A stretch of 64,000 nucleotides of DNA from Timema cristinae (GCA_039000515.1 JBCFYV010000010.1:124001-188000), one strand, 5' to 3'. Positions 34,195 to 46,900 are shown, numbered from the stretch's first letter. Notes: a model not told the origin generated them from the sequence alone. Numbers and translations: made by a program.

Positions 34195-37100
34195 AGTATC
34201 CAGTATAGGAGTGATGGTAACTGACAGCTAACAGTATCCAGTATAGGAGTGATGGTAACTGACAGCTAACTGTATCCAGTATAGGAGTTATGGTAACTGA
34301 CAGCTAACAGTATCCAGTATATGAGTTGTGGTAACTGACAGCTAACAGTATCCAGTATAGGAGTGATGGTAACTGTCAGCTATCAATATCCATTATATGA
34401 GTGTTGGTAACTGACAGCTAACAGTATCCAGTATATGAGTTGTGGTAACTGACAGCTAACAGTATCCAGTATAGGAGTGATGGTAACTGTCAGCTATCAA
34501 TATCCATTATATGAGTGTTGGTAACTGACAGCTAACTGTATCCAGTATAGGAGTGATGGTAACTGACAGCTAACTGTATCCAGTATAGGAGTTATGGTAA
34601 CTGACAGCTAACAGTATCCAGTATAGGAGTGATGGTAACTGACAGCTATCAATATCCATTATATGAGTGTTGGTAACTGACAGCTAACAATATCCAGTAT
34701 AGGAGTGATGGTAACTGACAGCTATCAATATCCATTATATGAGTGTTGGTAACTGACAGCTAACAGTATCCAGTATATGAGTGGTTGTAACTGACAGCTA
34801 ACAGTATCCAGTATAGGAGTGATGGTAACTGACAGCTATCAATATCCATTATATGAGTGTTGGTAACTGACAGCTAACAGTATCCAGTATAGGAGTGATG
34901 GTAACTGACAGCTATCAATATCCATTATATGAGTGTTGGTAACTGACAGCTAACAGTATCCAGTATAGGAGTGATGGTAACTGACAGCTATCAATATCCA
35001 GTATATGAGTTGTGGTAACTGACAGCTATCAATATCCATTATATGAGTGTTGGTAACTGACGGCTATCAATATCCAGTATATGAGTTGTGGTAACTGACA
35101 GCTATCATTATCCAGTATATGAGTGTTGGTAACTGACAGCTAACAGTATCCAGTATATGAGTGGTTGTAACTGACAGCTATACTGGATACTGTTAGCTGT
35201 CAGTTACCAACACTCATATAATGGATATTGATAGCTGTCAGTTACCATCACTCCTATACTGGATACTGTTAGCTGTCAGTTACCAACACTCATATAATGG
35301 ATATTGATAGCTGTCAGTTACCATCACTCCTATACTGGATATTGATAGCTGTCAGTTACCATCACTCCTATACTGGATACTGTTAGCTGTCAGTTACCAA
35401 CACACATATAATGGATATTGATAGCTGACAGTTACCATCACTCCTATACTGGATACTGTTAGCTGTCAGTTACCAACACTCATATAATAGATATTGATAG
35501 CTGTCAGTTACCATCACTCCTATACTGGATACTGTTAGCTGTCAGTTACCAACACTCATATAATGGATATTGATAGCTGTCAGTTACCATCACTCCTATA
35601 CTGGATACTGTTAGCTGTCAGTTACAACCACTCATATACTGGATACTGTTAGCTGTCAGTTACCAACACTCATATAATGGATATTGATAGCTGTCAGTTA
35701 CCATCACTCCTATACTGGATACTGTTAGCTGTCAGTTACCAACACTCATATAATGGATATTGATAGCTGTCAGTTACCATCACTCCTATACTGGATACTG
35801 TTAGCTGTCAGTTACACACAGTCATATAATGGATATTGATAGCTGGCAGTTACCATCACTCCTATACTGGATACTGTTAGCTGCCAGTTACAACCACTCA
35901 TATACTGGATACTGTTAGCTGTCAGTTACCAACACTCATATAATGGATATTGATAGCTGACAGTTACCATCACTCCTATACTGGATACTGTTAGCTGTCA
36001 GTTACCACAACTCATATACTGGATACTGTTAGCTGTCAGTTACCATAACTCCTATACTGGATACAGTTAGCTGTCAGTTACCATCACTCCTATACTGGAT
36101 ACTGTTAGTTGTCAGTTACCACAACTCATATACTGGATATTGATAGCTGTCAGTTACCATCACTCCTATACTGGATACTGTTAGCTGTCAGTTACCAACA
36201 CTCATATAATGGATATTGATAGCTGTCAGTTACCATCACTCCTATACAGGATACTGTTAGCTGTCAGTTACAACCACTCATATACTTGATAGCTGTCAGT
36301 TACCATCACTATTATACTGGATACTGTTAGCTGTCAGTTACCATAACTCCTATACTGGATACAGTTAGCTGTCAGATACCATCACTCCTATACTGGATAC
36401 TGTTAGCTGTCAGTTACCAACACTCATATAATGGCTATTGATAGCTGTCAGTTACCATCACTCCTATACTGGATACTGTTAGCTGTCAGTTACCACAACT
36501 CATATACTGGATATTGATAGCTGTCAGTTACCATCACTCCTATACTGGATACTGTTAGCTGTCAGTTACCAACACTCATATAATGGATACTGTTAGCTGT
36601 CAGTTACAACTCATATACCGGATATTGATAGCTGTCAGTTACCATCACTCTTATACTGGATACTGTTAGCTGTCAGTTACCAACACTCATATAATGGATA
36701 TTGATAGCTGTCAGTTACCAACACTCATATAATGGATACTGTTAGCTGTCAGTTACCATCACTCCTATACTGGATACTGTTAGCTGTCAGTTACCACAAC
36801 TCATACTGGATACTGTTAGCTGTCAGTTACCATCACTCCTATACTGGATACTGTTAGCTGTCAGTTATCACAACTCATATACTGGATACTGTTAGCTGTC
36901 AGTTACCATCACTCCTATACTGGATACTGTTAGCTGTCAGTTACCAACACTCCTATAATGGATATTGATAGCTGTCAGTTACCATCACTCCTATACTGGA
37001 TACTGTTAGCTGTCAGTTACAACCACTCATATACTTGATAGCTGTCAGTTACCATCACTCCTATACTGGATACTGTTAGCTGTCAGTTACAACCACTCAT

Positions 37101-37275
37101 ATACTTGATAGCTGTCAGTTACCATCACTCCTATACTGGATACTGTTAGCTGTCAGTTACCAACACTCATATAATGGATATTGATAGCTGACAGTTACCA
37201 TCACTCCTATACTGGATACTGTTAGCTGCCAGTTAGCACCACTCCTATACTAGATACAGCTAGATGTCAGATACG
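34195..37275. repeat. 38-bp satellite array, two blocks in opposite orientation
   Basis: The unit is 38 bp, of the type 'cagtatccagtataggagtg' plus 'atggtaactgacagctaa'. Two main variants ('gtataggagtgatgg' and 'ttatatgagtgttgg') often alternate, giving a 76-bp higher-order unit. About 26 units run in plus orientation (34195-35180) and about 55 in minus orientation (35181-37275). At the switch, 'gtaactgacagcta' and its exact complement flank a 13-base spacer. A few units are shortened, for example near 36290 and 37030. No open frame of note was found. Confidence 0.95.
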
Positions 37276-38204
37276 GTTCTCTTTCATCACACCAACCTAT
37301 TCCATTAACAACACAATATGACACTTTGTTGAAAGGAATTAAACCGACACGTCCTCTCATGTTTTACGTCATACGGCGGGAGATTTCTCACAGTTACGTA
37401 AGCTAATATGAGAGAGGGATTGAAACCTGATCCCTCATGGTTCAAGGCTCGCTGCCAGCACCCTCCACCTCAACATATGGAAGATATTTAACCTTAATTC
37501 CTGATCTTTGTCAGGACTGAGGATTGAAGTCATATCATCAGGGTGTTTTGGCAATCATCTTGTCAGGACTAAGGATTGAAAAACATACAGAAGATATTTA
37601 ACCTTGCCAGGGCTGAGGATTGAAGTCAGACCATCAGGGTTTGAGCGAGAGGGATTGAAACCTGATCCCTCGAGGCTCGCCGTCACCACCCTCCATTTAA
37701 CCTTAATTCCCGAGGATTGAAGTCAGGCCATCTGCGTTTGAGAGAGAGAGAGAGAGAGAATAATACTTGACAGGACTAAGGATTGAAAACATACAGAAGA
37801 TATTTAACCTTTATTCCAGACCATCAAGGTTTGAGAGAGAGGGATTGAAACCCGATCCCTCATGGTTCGCCGTCACCACAGAACCGGTCGTGCACGTGTT
37901 GAAAAGACTAAGACTTTGAGAGAGAGAATATATGTATCAATGTAATATTAAGAATAATACTCGTCATATCCTTAATCCCTCAATCTTGAGCTCAGACCAT
38001 CAGGTTTGAGAGAGAGAGAGAATATACTTGTCATATCCCAGGGTTCGAGGCCCGTAGCTGTCCTAGAGGGAGAAAAAAACTCGCTAGCTCGTCAGGAGAG
38101 AGAACACTCAACCCTGACCCCTCACCTCTGATGAGAGAGAGAGAGAGAGAGAGGGAGAACGAGAACCCTGACTCGTCACCTCTCTCTGTCACCCTACCTC
38201 ACAT
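37276..38204. repeat. GA-rich region with repeated 'ggattgaa' modules
   Basis: Irregular repeats combine 'gagagagggattgaaacc', 'tgatccctc', 'gaagatatttaacctt' and 'aggactgaggattgaagtca', each seen two to four times between 37405 and 37900. They are interspersed with (ga)n tracts at 37742, 37985 and 38130. This looks like a decayed tandem array of a roughly 150-200 bp module. No gene was seen. Confidence 0.6.
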
Positions 38205-38290
38205 CTCTCATGCGTCCCCGTATCTGCAACCCTCTCATGTGTCCCCGTATCTGCAACCCTCTCATGTGTCCCCGTATCTGCTCCATGTTT
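38205..38290 (+). repeat. Short 27-bp tandem repeat, three units
   Basis: Three near-identical units of 'tctcatgtgtccccgtatct' plus 'gcaaccc' lie in tandem. The following 300 bp contains two copies of a longer block with 'atgagtcacagaaactgcac' at 38439 and 38584 and C-rich sequence between, so the local duplication is wider than the minisatellite. Confidence 0.75.
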
Positions 38291-38599
38291 AAGAAAAAAA
38301 ACAGTTGTATCCTCGTATGCTGCACCAAAAAAATATGTCTCCCCCTTCCCCTCACATCTCTCAGGCAGCCAGGTGCTTCAACCCCCCACCCCCATCCCCC
38401 CAGCATCCCAGGAGACACAAACCCTCACCCATTATGCAAATGAGTCACAGAAACTGCACCATGTTTAACGAAGGTATAAGAAAAAAACCAGATGCTCTAC
38501 ACCCCCCTCCCTCCGCCACCATCGCGTGCACCAACCCTTCGAATCATCCCCCCATCCCCTCCCCACCCCCCTGGATTATGCTAATGAGTCACAGAACCT

Positions 38600-39134
38600 G
38601 CACTTTCCCCCTACTCTCATTGTATCCTTCATTATCTTTCTCTCGCCTTCCTTCTTTCCCTCTCCTTAGTGCCCTATCTCTTTCCTCCTTTTCCATCCCT
38701 TTCTTTTTCCTCACTTATTTCTTTCCTTCCCCTGCCGTTAAGTCCTGTGCAGAAACTTTTAGGACCCCTCGTTGATGACCTTGGTAACTCTCCCCGGACA
38801 TATCGGATACCATTGCACTTGAACCCTTCATGAAAATGCGCTGGTTGTAATATCTTGGTAGAAGGGCCTTAGGTATGTCAATAATCTGGTGCCCCACTTT
38901 GAGAAAAGGTCGATTGCGTTTTTAAGGGTTCCAGACGTAAAATTGGCACTTTCCTGCGACGACCTCTATCCTGGTGATGCCCCATGCGAAGGTTGTCATA
39001 TGGAGCCTCGTTGGGACGGTTAACATGGCCATATGTGTTAGTACCAACTGGGATCACCCTGGTTCTACGATCCGAGTACTGTGCAGGGTGTCCCCAAAAA
39101 AAGTCATGGCCAACTCTTTGTCGCAGCTGACATC
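38600..39134 (+). mobile_element. TAA-LINE copy 6, 5' UTR and ORF1 start, left piece
   Basis: A diverged pyrimidine-rich 5' UTR leads into the conserved leader ('gttgatgaccttggtaact', 'gtaatatcttggtagaaggg') and to 'gtcgcagctgacatctta', the first ORF1 codons. Similarity then stops at the Harbinger insertion (TTA 39135-39137) and resumes at 48995 ('ctgtccgttagcacagttct') for about 40 bp. It is older than the other copies, judged by its many small differences, and both ends are missing. Confidence 0.8.
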
Positions 39135-39137
39135 TTA

Positions 39138-39164
39138 GGGCCGGGCTCCACTTGCGATTTCTAG
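39138..39164 (+). repeat. Harbinger left terminal inverted repeat
   Basis: These 27 bases are exactly complementary to 48965-48991 and are preceded by the TTA target duplication. Next to it lies a partly palindromic subterminal stretch with 'gctgcgactgaaaagtcgc', likely a binding site for the transposase or the MADF protein (inference). Confidence 0.95.
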
Positions 39165-39253
39165 CAGCTGCGACTGAAAAGTCGCTGTCGCACAAAATTT
39201 TCGTGGTACAAACACTACGATAGATAAATCGCTGAACTTTCAGTAGTTTTACA

Positions 39254-41493
39254 ATGGATGCCATTGAAACCACTTGCATGATTGCTCTTTTGCTGCGAGC
39301 GAGAGCTAATAAACGGCGGAAGCATCGGTATTGGGTACATCTAATAACATGTCAGAGAATATTGAAAGGACAGTTTTACAAGTTGTTTGAAGATGTATGT
39401 GAGCATCCTATTAAGTTTTTTCAGTATTACCGAATGAGTCAAAGTAGTTTCGATGAATTGTTAAGAATAGTAGGTCCATCAATCACATATAAAGACACAA
39501 GATGGAGGATGTCCATACCACCTGAAGAACGTTTATCAGTAACTTTGCGGTGAGTACATTGTTTACGAATTGTTATTTTAATTTAATTTAAAAGAGTAGC
39601 TAAGTTTAAAATAAAAGAGGAAACTGAATAATACATGTTAATTTTAATTTTTTTTAAACACAAAATTACAGAGTATTTTTTGAAATAAAAGGATTGCAAT
39701 TTTACGACATATTTACTTACTTGTTTATTAATATACTTAACTATACAGCGTATTTAGTCTCTTTCAAGGTTGATAATTAAAATATTACAAGTCCTTTTAA
39801 TGGTTAGACATATCAAACAAATCACTTTCACTTGCAGAGGACGGTGATAGTAGGCTTGCTGCCACTTCATGGTAAAAATTCTGCATAGGTCCAGTATTCT
39901 GTGAATAATGGGGTTGATTTGCAAACTGGCCCAGTGTTGGCTGAACCTGAGAAGAACCTTGTTGATATTGACATAGAGTGGATCGCCGAAAAATGATTGT
40001 TGATGTGGTTGAGGATGAAAGTTCCTTGCTTTCAGCATTACGTTCAAAATCTCAACTTTAGCGTAATGTTTCTGATCGTCGCTTAATTTTCCTAACATTG
40101 GAACCAACATCAAAGCGAAATTTTTATCCTCATTAATTTCTTCGCCTTGTCTTTCTTTTAATATATTTAATAATGATGTTTCGTATGATGTAACATTTGG
40201 TTTCTTACCTGTTACGGGTCGTACAGGCGTAACTTGTTCGTTACCAGTAGGCCTACGCCTACTGATACAGTGACCATCATCTTCAAGGTTCGAGGATGCA
40301 TCAGGAGAATGCTCTTGTTCTTCATTGTTTTCACGCACAGGATGGGAAATGTTGCCACTGGTCTCTCTACCTTGTACAAACGGCACCAAAAATAACAGTG
40401 CATCAAAATGTATATATTTCCTCCTTTTTTTGCTCCTTGCCCCGATGTTGTTTTACGCTGAACAGCCATCTCCCTTGCAAAACAATCCTTTAGATTTTTA
40501 CACTTTTTTTGTGTTTCTTTCCCTGCAATGAAAATGTTATATTAGTTGTAATAGTATAAATTATATTTAAAAAAATGAACATACGTACAGCTTTACTTTT
40601 TTTTCAGGTATCTTGGTACCGGAAACAGCTTTAATTCATTGCATTTTGAATACCTGCTGGGTGCCAGTACCATCGGAAAAATTGTAAAGGATACATGTGA
40701 GCAGTTGTGGAAATGTTTACAACCACTCCATATGTCAGAAAAATCAGAAGAAGATTGGAAAGAGATTGCAAAACAGTTTTATCTCCGGACAAACTTCCCA
40801 AACTGCATTAGTTCGATCGACGGGAAACATATCAGGTTAAAAAATCCCTGCAACTCTGGTTCCCTTGTTTACAATTACAAAAACTTTTTTTCCATTGTCT
40901 TACTTGCCTTAGTAGATGCTGACTACTGCTTTACAGCGATTGACGTGGGATCTTATGGTGCTAACTCTGATTCTAATATATTGAAAAACTCAGCAATTGG
41001 TGAAAAGTTGAAAGCTGGTAATTTAAATATGCCTCAAGCACAAACCCTTCCTAACAATGAAAATGGTAAGCCAATGCCTTTTGTTATCGTAGGTGATGAG
41101 GCATTCGCTTTATCAAAACACATAGTAAGGCCTTATCCTAGGAAACAATTATCTATGAAACAACGCGTGTGCAACTACAGAATATGCCGTGCACGACGGA
41201 TGGTGGAATGTGCCTTTGATATTATGGCCAATAAGTGGCGCATTTTTCACCGGCCTTTGGATGTGGAAACAAAATTTGCAGATAACATTGTCAAATCATG
41301 TTGTGTTTTACACAATTTTGTAAGAAGGAAAGATGGAATAAGAGTTGAAGAAGAATGTTATGAAAGTCCTCTACAAGAAATAAATCCCGTCGGATTGAGG
41401 GCTGATTCCGCAGGCATCAAAGTAAGAGACTACTTTGCAAATTATTTCATTTCCCCTCAGGGTTCATTGCCTTGGCAATACGACAGCATTTAA
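39254..41493 (+). CDS. Harbinger transposase (DDE_Tnp_4 type), two exons
   Basis: Exon 1 is 39254-39549, ending CG before donor GTGAGT. Exon 2 is 40608-41493, after acceptor TTTTTTTTCAG. Joining gives 1,182 nt and 393 aa with no stop, and the junction reads LSVTLRYLGTGNSFNSLHF, the normal family sequence. Catalytic residues are Asp in SSIDGKHIRL, Asp in AIDVGSYGANSDSN and Glu in RRMVECAFDIMANKW. Start ATG 39254 gives MDAIETTCMIALLL, a usual length for the family. The protein cuts and joins the transposon at its terminal repeats in the nucleus, generally with its DNA-binding partner. The intron contains the second exon of that partner on the other strand. It appears intact and possibly functional. 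Confidence 0.92.
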
Positions 41494-41673
41494 CAATAGT
41501 GATCAGTGAGGAATGACTGAACAGATATTTGTAAAATGACTTTGTGCTATTAACACCGAAATTTGATAAATAGGTTTGACATTAAATTTATCTGTGCCAG
41601 GTAGACATACTTTTTATAATAACACAAATTAGTAAAATATTGCTAATATAGGTAAATATTTTTAAACACTACT
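41494..41673. other. Transposase 3' region and LINE target site
   Basis: About 170 bp of AT-rich Harbinger sequence after the transposase stop ends in TTTAAACACTACT (41661-41673). This 13-bp target sequence is repeated at 48112-48124 on the far side of the LINE. The segment belongs both to the transposase 3' UTR and to the minus-strand MADF intron. Confidence 0.85.
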
Positions 41674-41678
41674 CCCCC

Positions 41679-41716
41679 CTGCGGGACGGGGTTTAGAATA
41701 GTCCCGCAGTAACCCC
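41679..41716 (+). promoter_or_regulatory. LINE 5'-end hairpin with pseudoknot potential
   Basis: CTGCGGGAC (41679-41687) pairs perfectly with GTCCCGCAG (41701-41709). The loop contains GGGGTT (41688-41693), which can pair with AACCCC (41711-41716), so an H-type pseudoknot is possible. A second element follows, with GTCG/CGAC enclosed by CCCC/GGGG. The same sequence starts copies 3 and 5, with a mutated form in copy 2. Position at the RNA 5' end suggests a role in internal promotion, translation or packaging (inference). Confidence 0.55.
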
Positions 41717-42298
41717 TGCTTGTCGTAAGAAGCGACTAAAAGGGGAGGCTTCTGTGCAGGACGTACCTCGTGTGGGACAAACCTATCCTATATCTTTCCT
41801 TTCACATCATTTTCTTCTTCCTTCACTTTCCACCTTTTTTTCACTCTTCCCCCTTCGCTTTATCTATCCTTACCTTTTTCTTCCTTTCCCCCACCGTTCA
41901 TCCTGCACAGAGGCCTTTGGCCTTTCCGTTGACGACCTTGGCAACTAACCCGGCTATTCTCTGTTTATTATTGGATACCACTGCCTTGAGCTCCCGAATG
42001 AAAGTGCGCCGGTTGTAATGTCTTGGTAGAAGGGCCTTAGGGATGACAATAACCGGGTACCCTACCTCGAGAAAAGACCGGTTGCGTTCACGAAGGCCCG
42101 GACGTAAAATTGGCACTTTCCTGCACCCACTTGCTGCGATGACCTCTCTCCTGGCGCAGCCCCACGCGAAGGTTGTCATGTCTAGCGTCGTGTGGGGTTT
42201 CCCGCCAGGAGGGTTAACAGGGCCTCATGTGGTAGAACCAACTTGGATCACCCTGGGTCTACGATCCGAGTATTGTGCAGGTTGTCCCCAAAAAAGGC

Positions 42299-43933
42299 AT
42301 GGCCACCTCCATTGTCACCGCTGACACCTCACTGTCCGCTAGCAACGTACTGCCACACCCCGCTGGCAACTCACTGCCCGGCCCCTCACAGGGCCGTATT
42401 AATGATAAGAGCCGGAAACGGGTAAGGCCGTCCAGCCCTCTAACAGAAAAAGTCCAGGAAGTTGTGAGGCCCCAGCCCCGCTTCCTGGTAATGTCTCGAG
42501 TAGAGGAAAACGAAAGTCTTAAGCGAGTAAGCCCATTTATCCTCGAAAGAGTGATAAATGGTGCAGCACAGTCTGACGTATCAATAAGAAAACTGCGTGA
42601 TGGCACTATAATGATACAAACAATAACAGATATTCAGTCCTCAAAAGTAATGGCAATCTCTAAAATACCGTTGAGCAATACGTCTCATATACCGGTGAAG
42701 GTGGAGCCTCACGGGTTCCTCAATGTTTGCAAGGGAGTGGTCACTTGCTATGACCTCGACTGCGTGAGCATTGAGGATATCTGTGAGGAACTTTCCCCCC
42801 AGCACGTCACCGAAGTATACCGCATTGTAACCAAAAAGAACGGACAAGAGAAAAAAACCGACACGTATATCCTTACTTTTGCAACACCTACCCTTCCAAA
42901 GGAGGTCCGAGCAGGTTTCCACGTGCTCAGGGTCCGTCCGTATGTCCCTAACCCCCGGCGCTGCTTTCAGTGCCAGGAATTTGGGCATACGAAGCTGCGA
43001 TGCCGTGGCAAGCCAACCTGTGCGGATTGCGGACAGGAGGCTCACGAAACACCATGTGAGTCTCCTAAGCACTGCGTCAACTGCAAGGGTCCGCATTCTG
43101 CCTGGTCTCGGGCCTGTCCGAAATGGAAGGTAGAGAAAAAAGTCCTGGAGATACAATCCGAAAAGAAGATCTCATATGCCCAGGCACGAAAGGAATACAC
43201 ATCTAGTCAGGCTCCGGTATTTCAAACCTCCTACAGCCAAATTGTCAGTCAGAATATCAACTGTCCCAACTGTCATTGCACAGTTAATCTCGCAAAGCCA
43301 TCTACACGACCTGTGCCATTAGTCTCTACTCGAGACAATCTCAATAATAACGCGCCAACTAAGGTGGCGCCTAAATTGCTAGAAGAGGCGAAACCTCAAC
43401 ATAGGTCGTCTCCCCCACCCGTACCGCCGAGGAGCCCTCCTCGGGGAACACACCCGACTGCACCTCGGGGACCTCCCCCGAGCCCTACTCGGGGGTCCCC
43501 CCGGGGCCCACCTCGGGGACCTCCCCCGAGCCCACCTCGGGGACCTCCTCCGAACCTACCTCGGGGACCCACCCCGAACCAGCCGGGGGAAACAAAAGAA
43601 CTTGCGGCCGTTGTTGGTTCGTCCGCTCTGATCTCTGGGTCACCGGAGGTTGGAGTGGGTGGCGGAACGGGTGAGGCCGCAAAGGCGAATCCTGCTGGTG
43701 CCTGGAGAAAGGTCCAGAGAGGTGTCGCAGACACAAATAGTAGGAAAAAAGTGCCAAAGGCTGTAACAAAGCCTTCGCGCTTAGAATCAACCCCCAAGTC
43801 TCTTCCGGAGAAACAAAAGCCTCTCTTGAAACGAGAGGTCCAGGAGAGACTTGGCAAGGCCAGAGGACCTAAAAAGGTCCTTAACCAATTTTTATTACTA
43901 AGAGATAGTGACATGGATTGCGTGGATGAATAA
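42299..43933 (+). CDS. LINE ORF1, gag-like zinc-knuckle protein, intact
   Basis: A 544-aa open frame from ATG 42299 (MATSIVTADTSLSASNVLPH). An upstream in-frame ATG at 42275 is less likely because the other copies lack it. A folded N-terminal half (PRFLVMSRVEENESLKRVSP, VTCYDLDCVSIEDICEELS) leads to three zinc knuckles at about residues 222-270: CFQCQEFGHTKLRC, CADCGQEAHETPC and CVNCKGPHSAWSRAC. A proline/arginine/glycine repeat (about residues 375-435) and a basic C-terminus (LLKREVQERLGKARGPKK) follow. The family role is LINE RNA binding and particle formation. ORF2 starts 18 bases after the stop, so its translation probably depends on reinitiation or a similar mechanism. Confidence 0.93.
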   Translation: MATSIVTADTSLSASNVLPHPAGNSLPGPSQGRINDKSRKRVRPSSPLTEKVQEVVRPQPRFLVMSRVEENESLKRVSPFILERVINGAAQSDVSIRKLRDGTIMIQTITDIQSSKVMAISKIPLSNTSHIPVKVEPHGFLNVCKGVVTCYDLDCVSIEDICEELSPQHVTEVYRIVTKKNGQEKKTDTYILTFATPTLPKEVRAGFHVLRVRPYVPNPRRCFQCQEFGHTKLRCRGKPTCADCGQEAHETPCESPKHCVNCKGPHSAWSRACPKWKVEKKVLEIQSEKKISYAQARKEYTSSQAPVFQTSYSQIVSQNINCPNCHCTVNLAKPSTRPVPLVSTRDNLNNNAPTKVAPKLLEEAKPQHRSSPPPVPPRSPPRGTHPTAPRGPPPSPTRGSPRGPPRGPPPSPPRGPPPNLPRGPTPNQPGETKELAAVVGSSALISGSPEVGVGGGTGEAAKANPAGAWRKVQRGVADTNSRKKVPKAVTKPSRLESTPKSLPEKQKPLLKREVQERLGKARGPKKVLNQFLLLRDSDMDCVDE

Positions 43934-43950
43934 ATTTATATTTGTACCTA

Positions 43951-46900
43951 ATGTCGCTACTACAATGGAATTGTAGGGGTTTTTATGCTCGTGTAGAGGA
44001 AATTAAACTAATAATTTCTTCCCTGCATCCTTCCATATTGTGTTTGCAGGAGACCCACTTCCGCCCAACTGACAGCCCGATGCTTCGTGGGTACGATGTA
44101 TATCGTACCGACAAGCCATTCTTCGATCGGGCTAGCGGAGGTGTGGCTATACTTGCACGTAGCAATATATATAATAAGTCTATAAATATTGTATCTGATC
44201 TCCAAGTGATCGCTGTCAGAGTCTCCCTTCCTATAGAAGTAACTGTATGCTGCATCTACCTCCCACCAGGTGAACGTGTTTCAAAGAGGAGCCTAGAGGC
44301 CCTCTTTAAACAACTTCCCGCCCCCTATATTATCTTGGGGGACTTTAACGCACACAACCTGGTGTGGGGGTCTAATTATACAGACGCCCGCGGGAGGATG
44401 GTAGAGGATATTCTTGTCTCGGGAAACCTGGTGTTAATGAACACCGGGACCCAGACACACTTTTCCACCTTTAATGGTGTATCCTCTGCCATCGACCTAA
44501 CTCTATGTAGCCCCGGGATCGCTGCCCACTTCCTTTGGGAGGTCCACTCGGATCTATGTGGCAGCGATCACTTTCCCATTCTGCTTTCGCTAATTGAAGA
44601 CCCTCCCGGTATAGCACGTGCACCACAATGGGTGCTTAAACGTGCTGACTGGGATAAATTTCGCGAGCTCGCCGTATTTGTACAACCCCTTTCTCCGGAC
44701 GTCGATGTTAATATTGCCCATTTTACTTCGACGGTCATCATGGCGGCGAGGGAATCTATCCCTAAATCCTCGCCAAACCCGCGCCACCATCCTGTTCCCT
44801 GGTGGAACGAGGAGTGTAGATTGGCCATTTCTGACCGTCGAAGAGCATTACGTCTCTTCCATCGGCGTCCTACCTTGGATAATCTAGAATCATTCCGGAT
44901 TATGCGTGCTCGAGCTCGCCGTATCATTCGTGAAAGCAGAAGAGAGTCTTGGAGACAGTTTATATCTACCCTTACAATTTCCACTCCCACAACTAAGGTT
45001 TGGGACAATATTCGTAAATTACGTAGTAGCAAAAATACCATCAATAACATACCTGCCCTCATGTCAAATGGTACGCTTGTCTCCTCCCCTGTGGAGGTCG
45101 CCAATGTATTGGGCTCTATGTTCACCGCCATATCTAGCACTGCAAGCTACTCAAATGAGTTTGCAGCGCATAAGCGGAACATAGAGCGCCATTCTATTGA
45201 CTTTGGTCAGAGTCAGGGGGAGGATTACAACTCCCCCTTTACTTTAGATGAACTGACCTATGCCATGTCCCAGGCGGGTAGCACAGCTCCTGGCCCCGAT
45301 GACATTAATTATGAAATGTTGCGCCAGTTACCCCCTGCTGGACGAGCATGTCTGTTGGACCTCTACAATAGTGTTTGGGAATCTCGTCAGTTCCCAACAC
45401 TGGAGGCAAGCAACAATTATCCCTTTATATAAAAGTGGCAAGGAAAAATTAGAACCAACTAGTTATAGACCGATAGCCTTAACTAGTTGTGTATGCAAAA
45501 TATTGGAAAAAATGATAAATAAACGATTAATATGGTATTTAGAATCCCGCAATCTACTATCAAATATTCAATGTGGTTTTCGCCGCAACCGATCTACGGT
45601 GGATCATCTAGTCCGTCTCGAGACGGCAGTTCGTGACGCCTTTCTCCATAAACAGCATCTTTTGGCAGTTTTCTTTGACTTGGAGAAAGCGTACGATACC
45701 ACATGGCGGTACGGCATTTTAAAAACCCTTTTAACTGGGGGTTCCGTGGGAATCTCCCTGTTTTTATAGCTAATTTTATGTCAGATAGACACTTCCGGGT
45801 AAGGTTAAACAACACCTTATCCGATGATTTTATTCAAGAAAATGGGGTGCCCCAGGGCAGTATTTTAAGCTGTGCGTTGTTCGCCATTGCAATAAATGGC
45901 ATTGTGGACAACGTACACCTTCCTGTCCGTTCATGCCTCTTTGTGGATGACTACGCAATTTATTGTAGTTCATCGAGTCTCCACAGGGCTGAACGGCAGA
46001 TACAACTCTCTGTCAACAATCTATGGTCGTGGGCATCGCGTAATGGCTTTCGCTTCTCTTCAGCCAAGACGACGGTCGTCCACTTCCATAGATTACGTGG
46101 AATACAACAAGTCCCCAGTATTTTAATGAATCACGTTGTTTTACCTGTCTCGGAGACCGTAAAGTTTCTGGGACTTTTATTTGATTTTAAATTAACCTGG
46201 ATTCCCCACATCAAAGACCTGAAAGCGAGGTGCATAAAAGCACTCAACCTGCTTAAAGTGGTTAGCGGTCGGTCCTGGGGGGCTGATAGGGAAACCTTGA
46301 TGCGCCTGTATAGGGCCTTGGTAAGATCGAAACTAGATTACGGCAGTTTTGTGTATGCATCAGCGAGACCTTCGGCGTTGAAGATGCTGGATAGTGTCCA
46401 CCATGCTGGCATACGACTGGCTACTGGTGCATTTCGTACCAGTCCAGTCGTCAGCATCTGTGCCGACGCCGGTGAGCCCCCTCTCTCTTACCGGCGGTCC
46501 TATCTTCTGGCATCTTACGTTTCAAAACTTCACTGCATGCCGGAGCATGTTGCCTACCGACCTGTGTTTCATCCCCCTAACCGTGTCTTGTATGAAACCA
46601 AATGGCGTAGTACAAGGCCGGTTGGGATCAGGATGCTATCGGTATTCGACACGTGTGGGATAGTCCTGCCAAAGGCTATCCCCACATACCCAGGTCGAGT
46701 TTCTCCCTGGAAGATTCGCCTACCTCAATGCCATTATGATCTTGCCAAGTTCCCTAAAGCGACCACCCCGCCGATTATATATGAGAGGACATTTAATGAG
46801 CTCCTCTCCACTCGCTTTCAGGGCTTTGAGCGCATCTATACGGATGGCTCCAAGTGTGGGGCTTCCGTGGGATGCGCATTTGTTGTGGAGGGAAACAATT

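Noticed and set aside
34195..37275. CRISPR-like regularly repeated array
   Set aside because: Units are contiguous with no unique spacers, no cas genes are present, and the genome is eukaryotic; it is a satellite.
38194..38775. Overlapping ORFs with proline/serine-rich products
   Set aside because: They lie in C-rich short tandem repeats and pyrimidine tracts; low-complexity translation only.
39254..41493. Domesticated host HARBI1 gene
   Set aside because: Perfect terminal inverted repeats, a TTA target duplication and an adjacent MADF partner show it is part of a mobile transposon.
41674..41760. HDV-like self-cleaving ribozyme at the LINE 5' end, as in R2 and some other LINEs
   Set aside because: Only 13 nt separate the two strands of the first stem, leaving no room for the P2/P3 arrangement of the HDV fold. 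A simple pseudoknot fits better.
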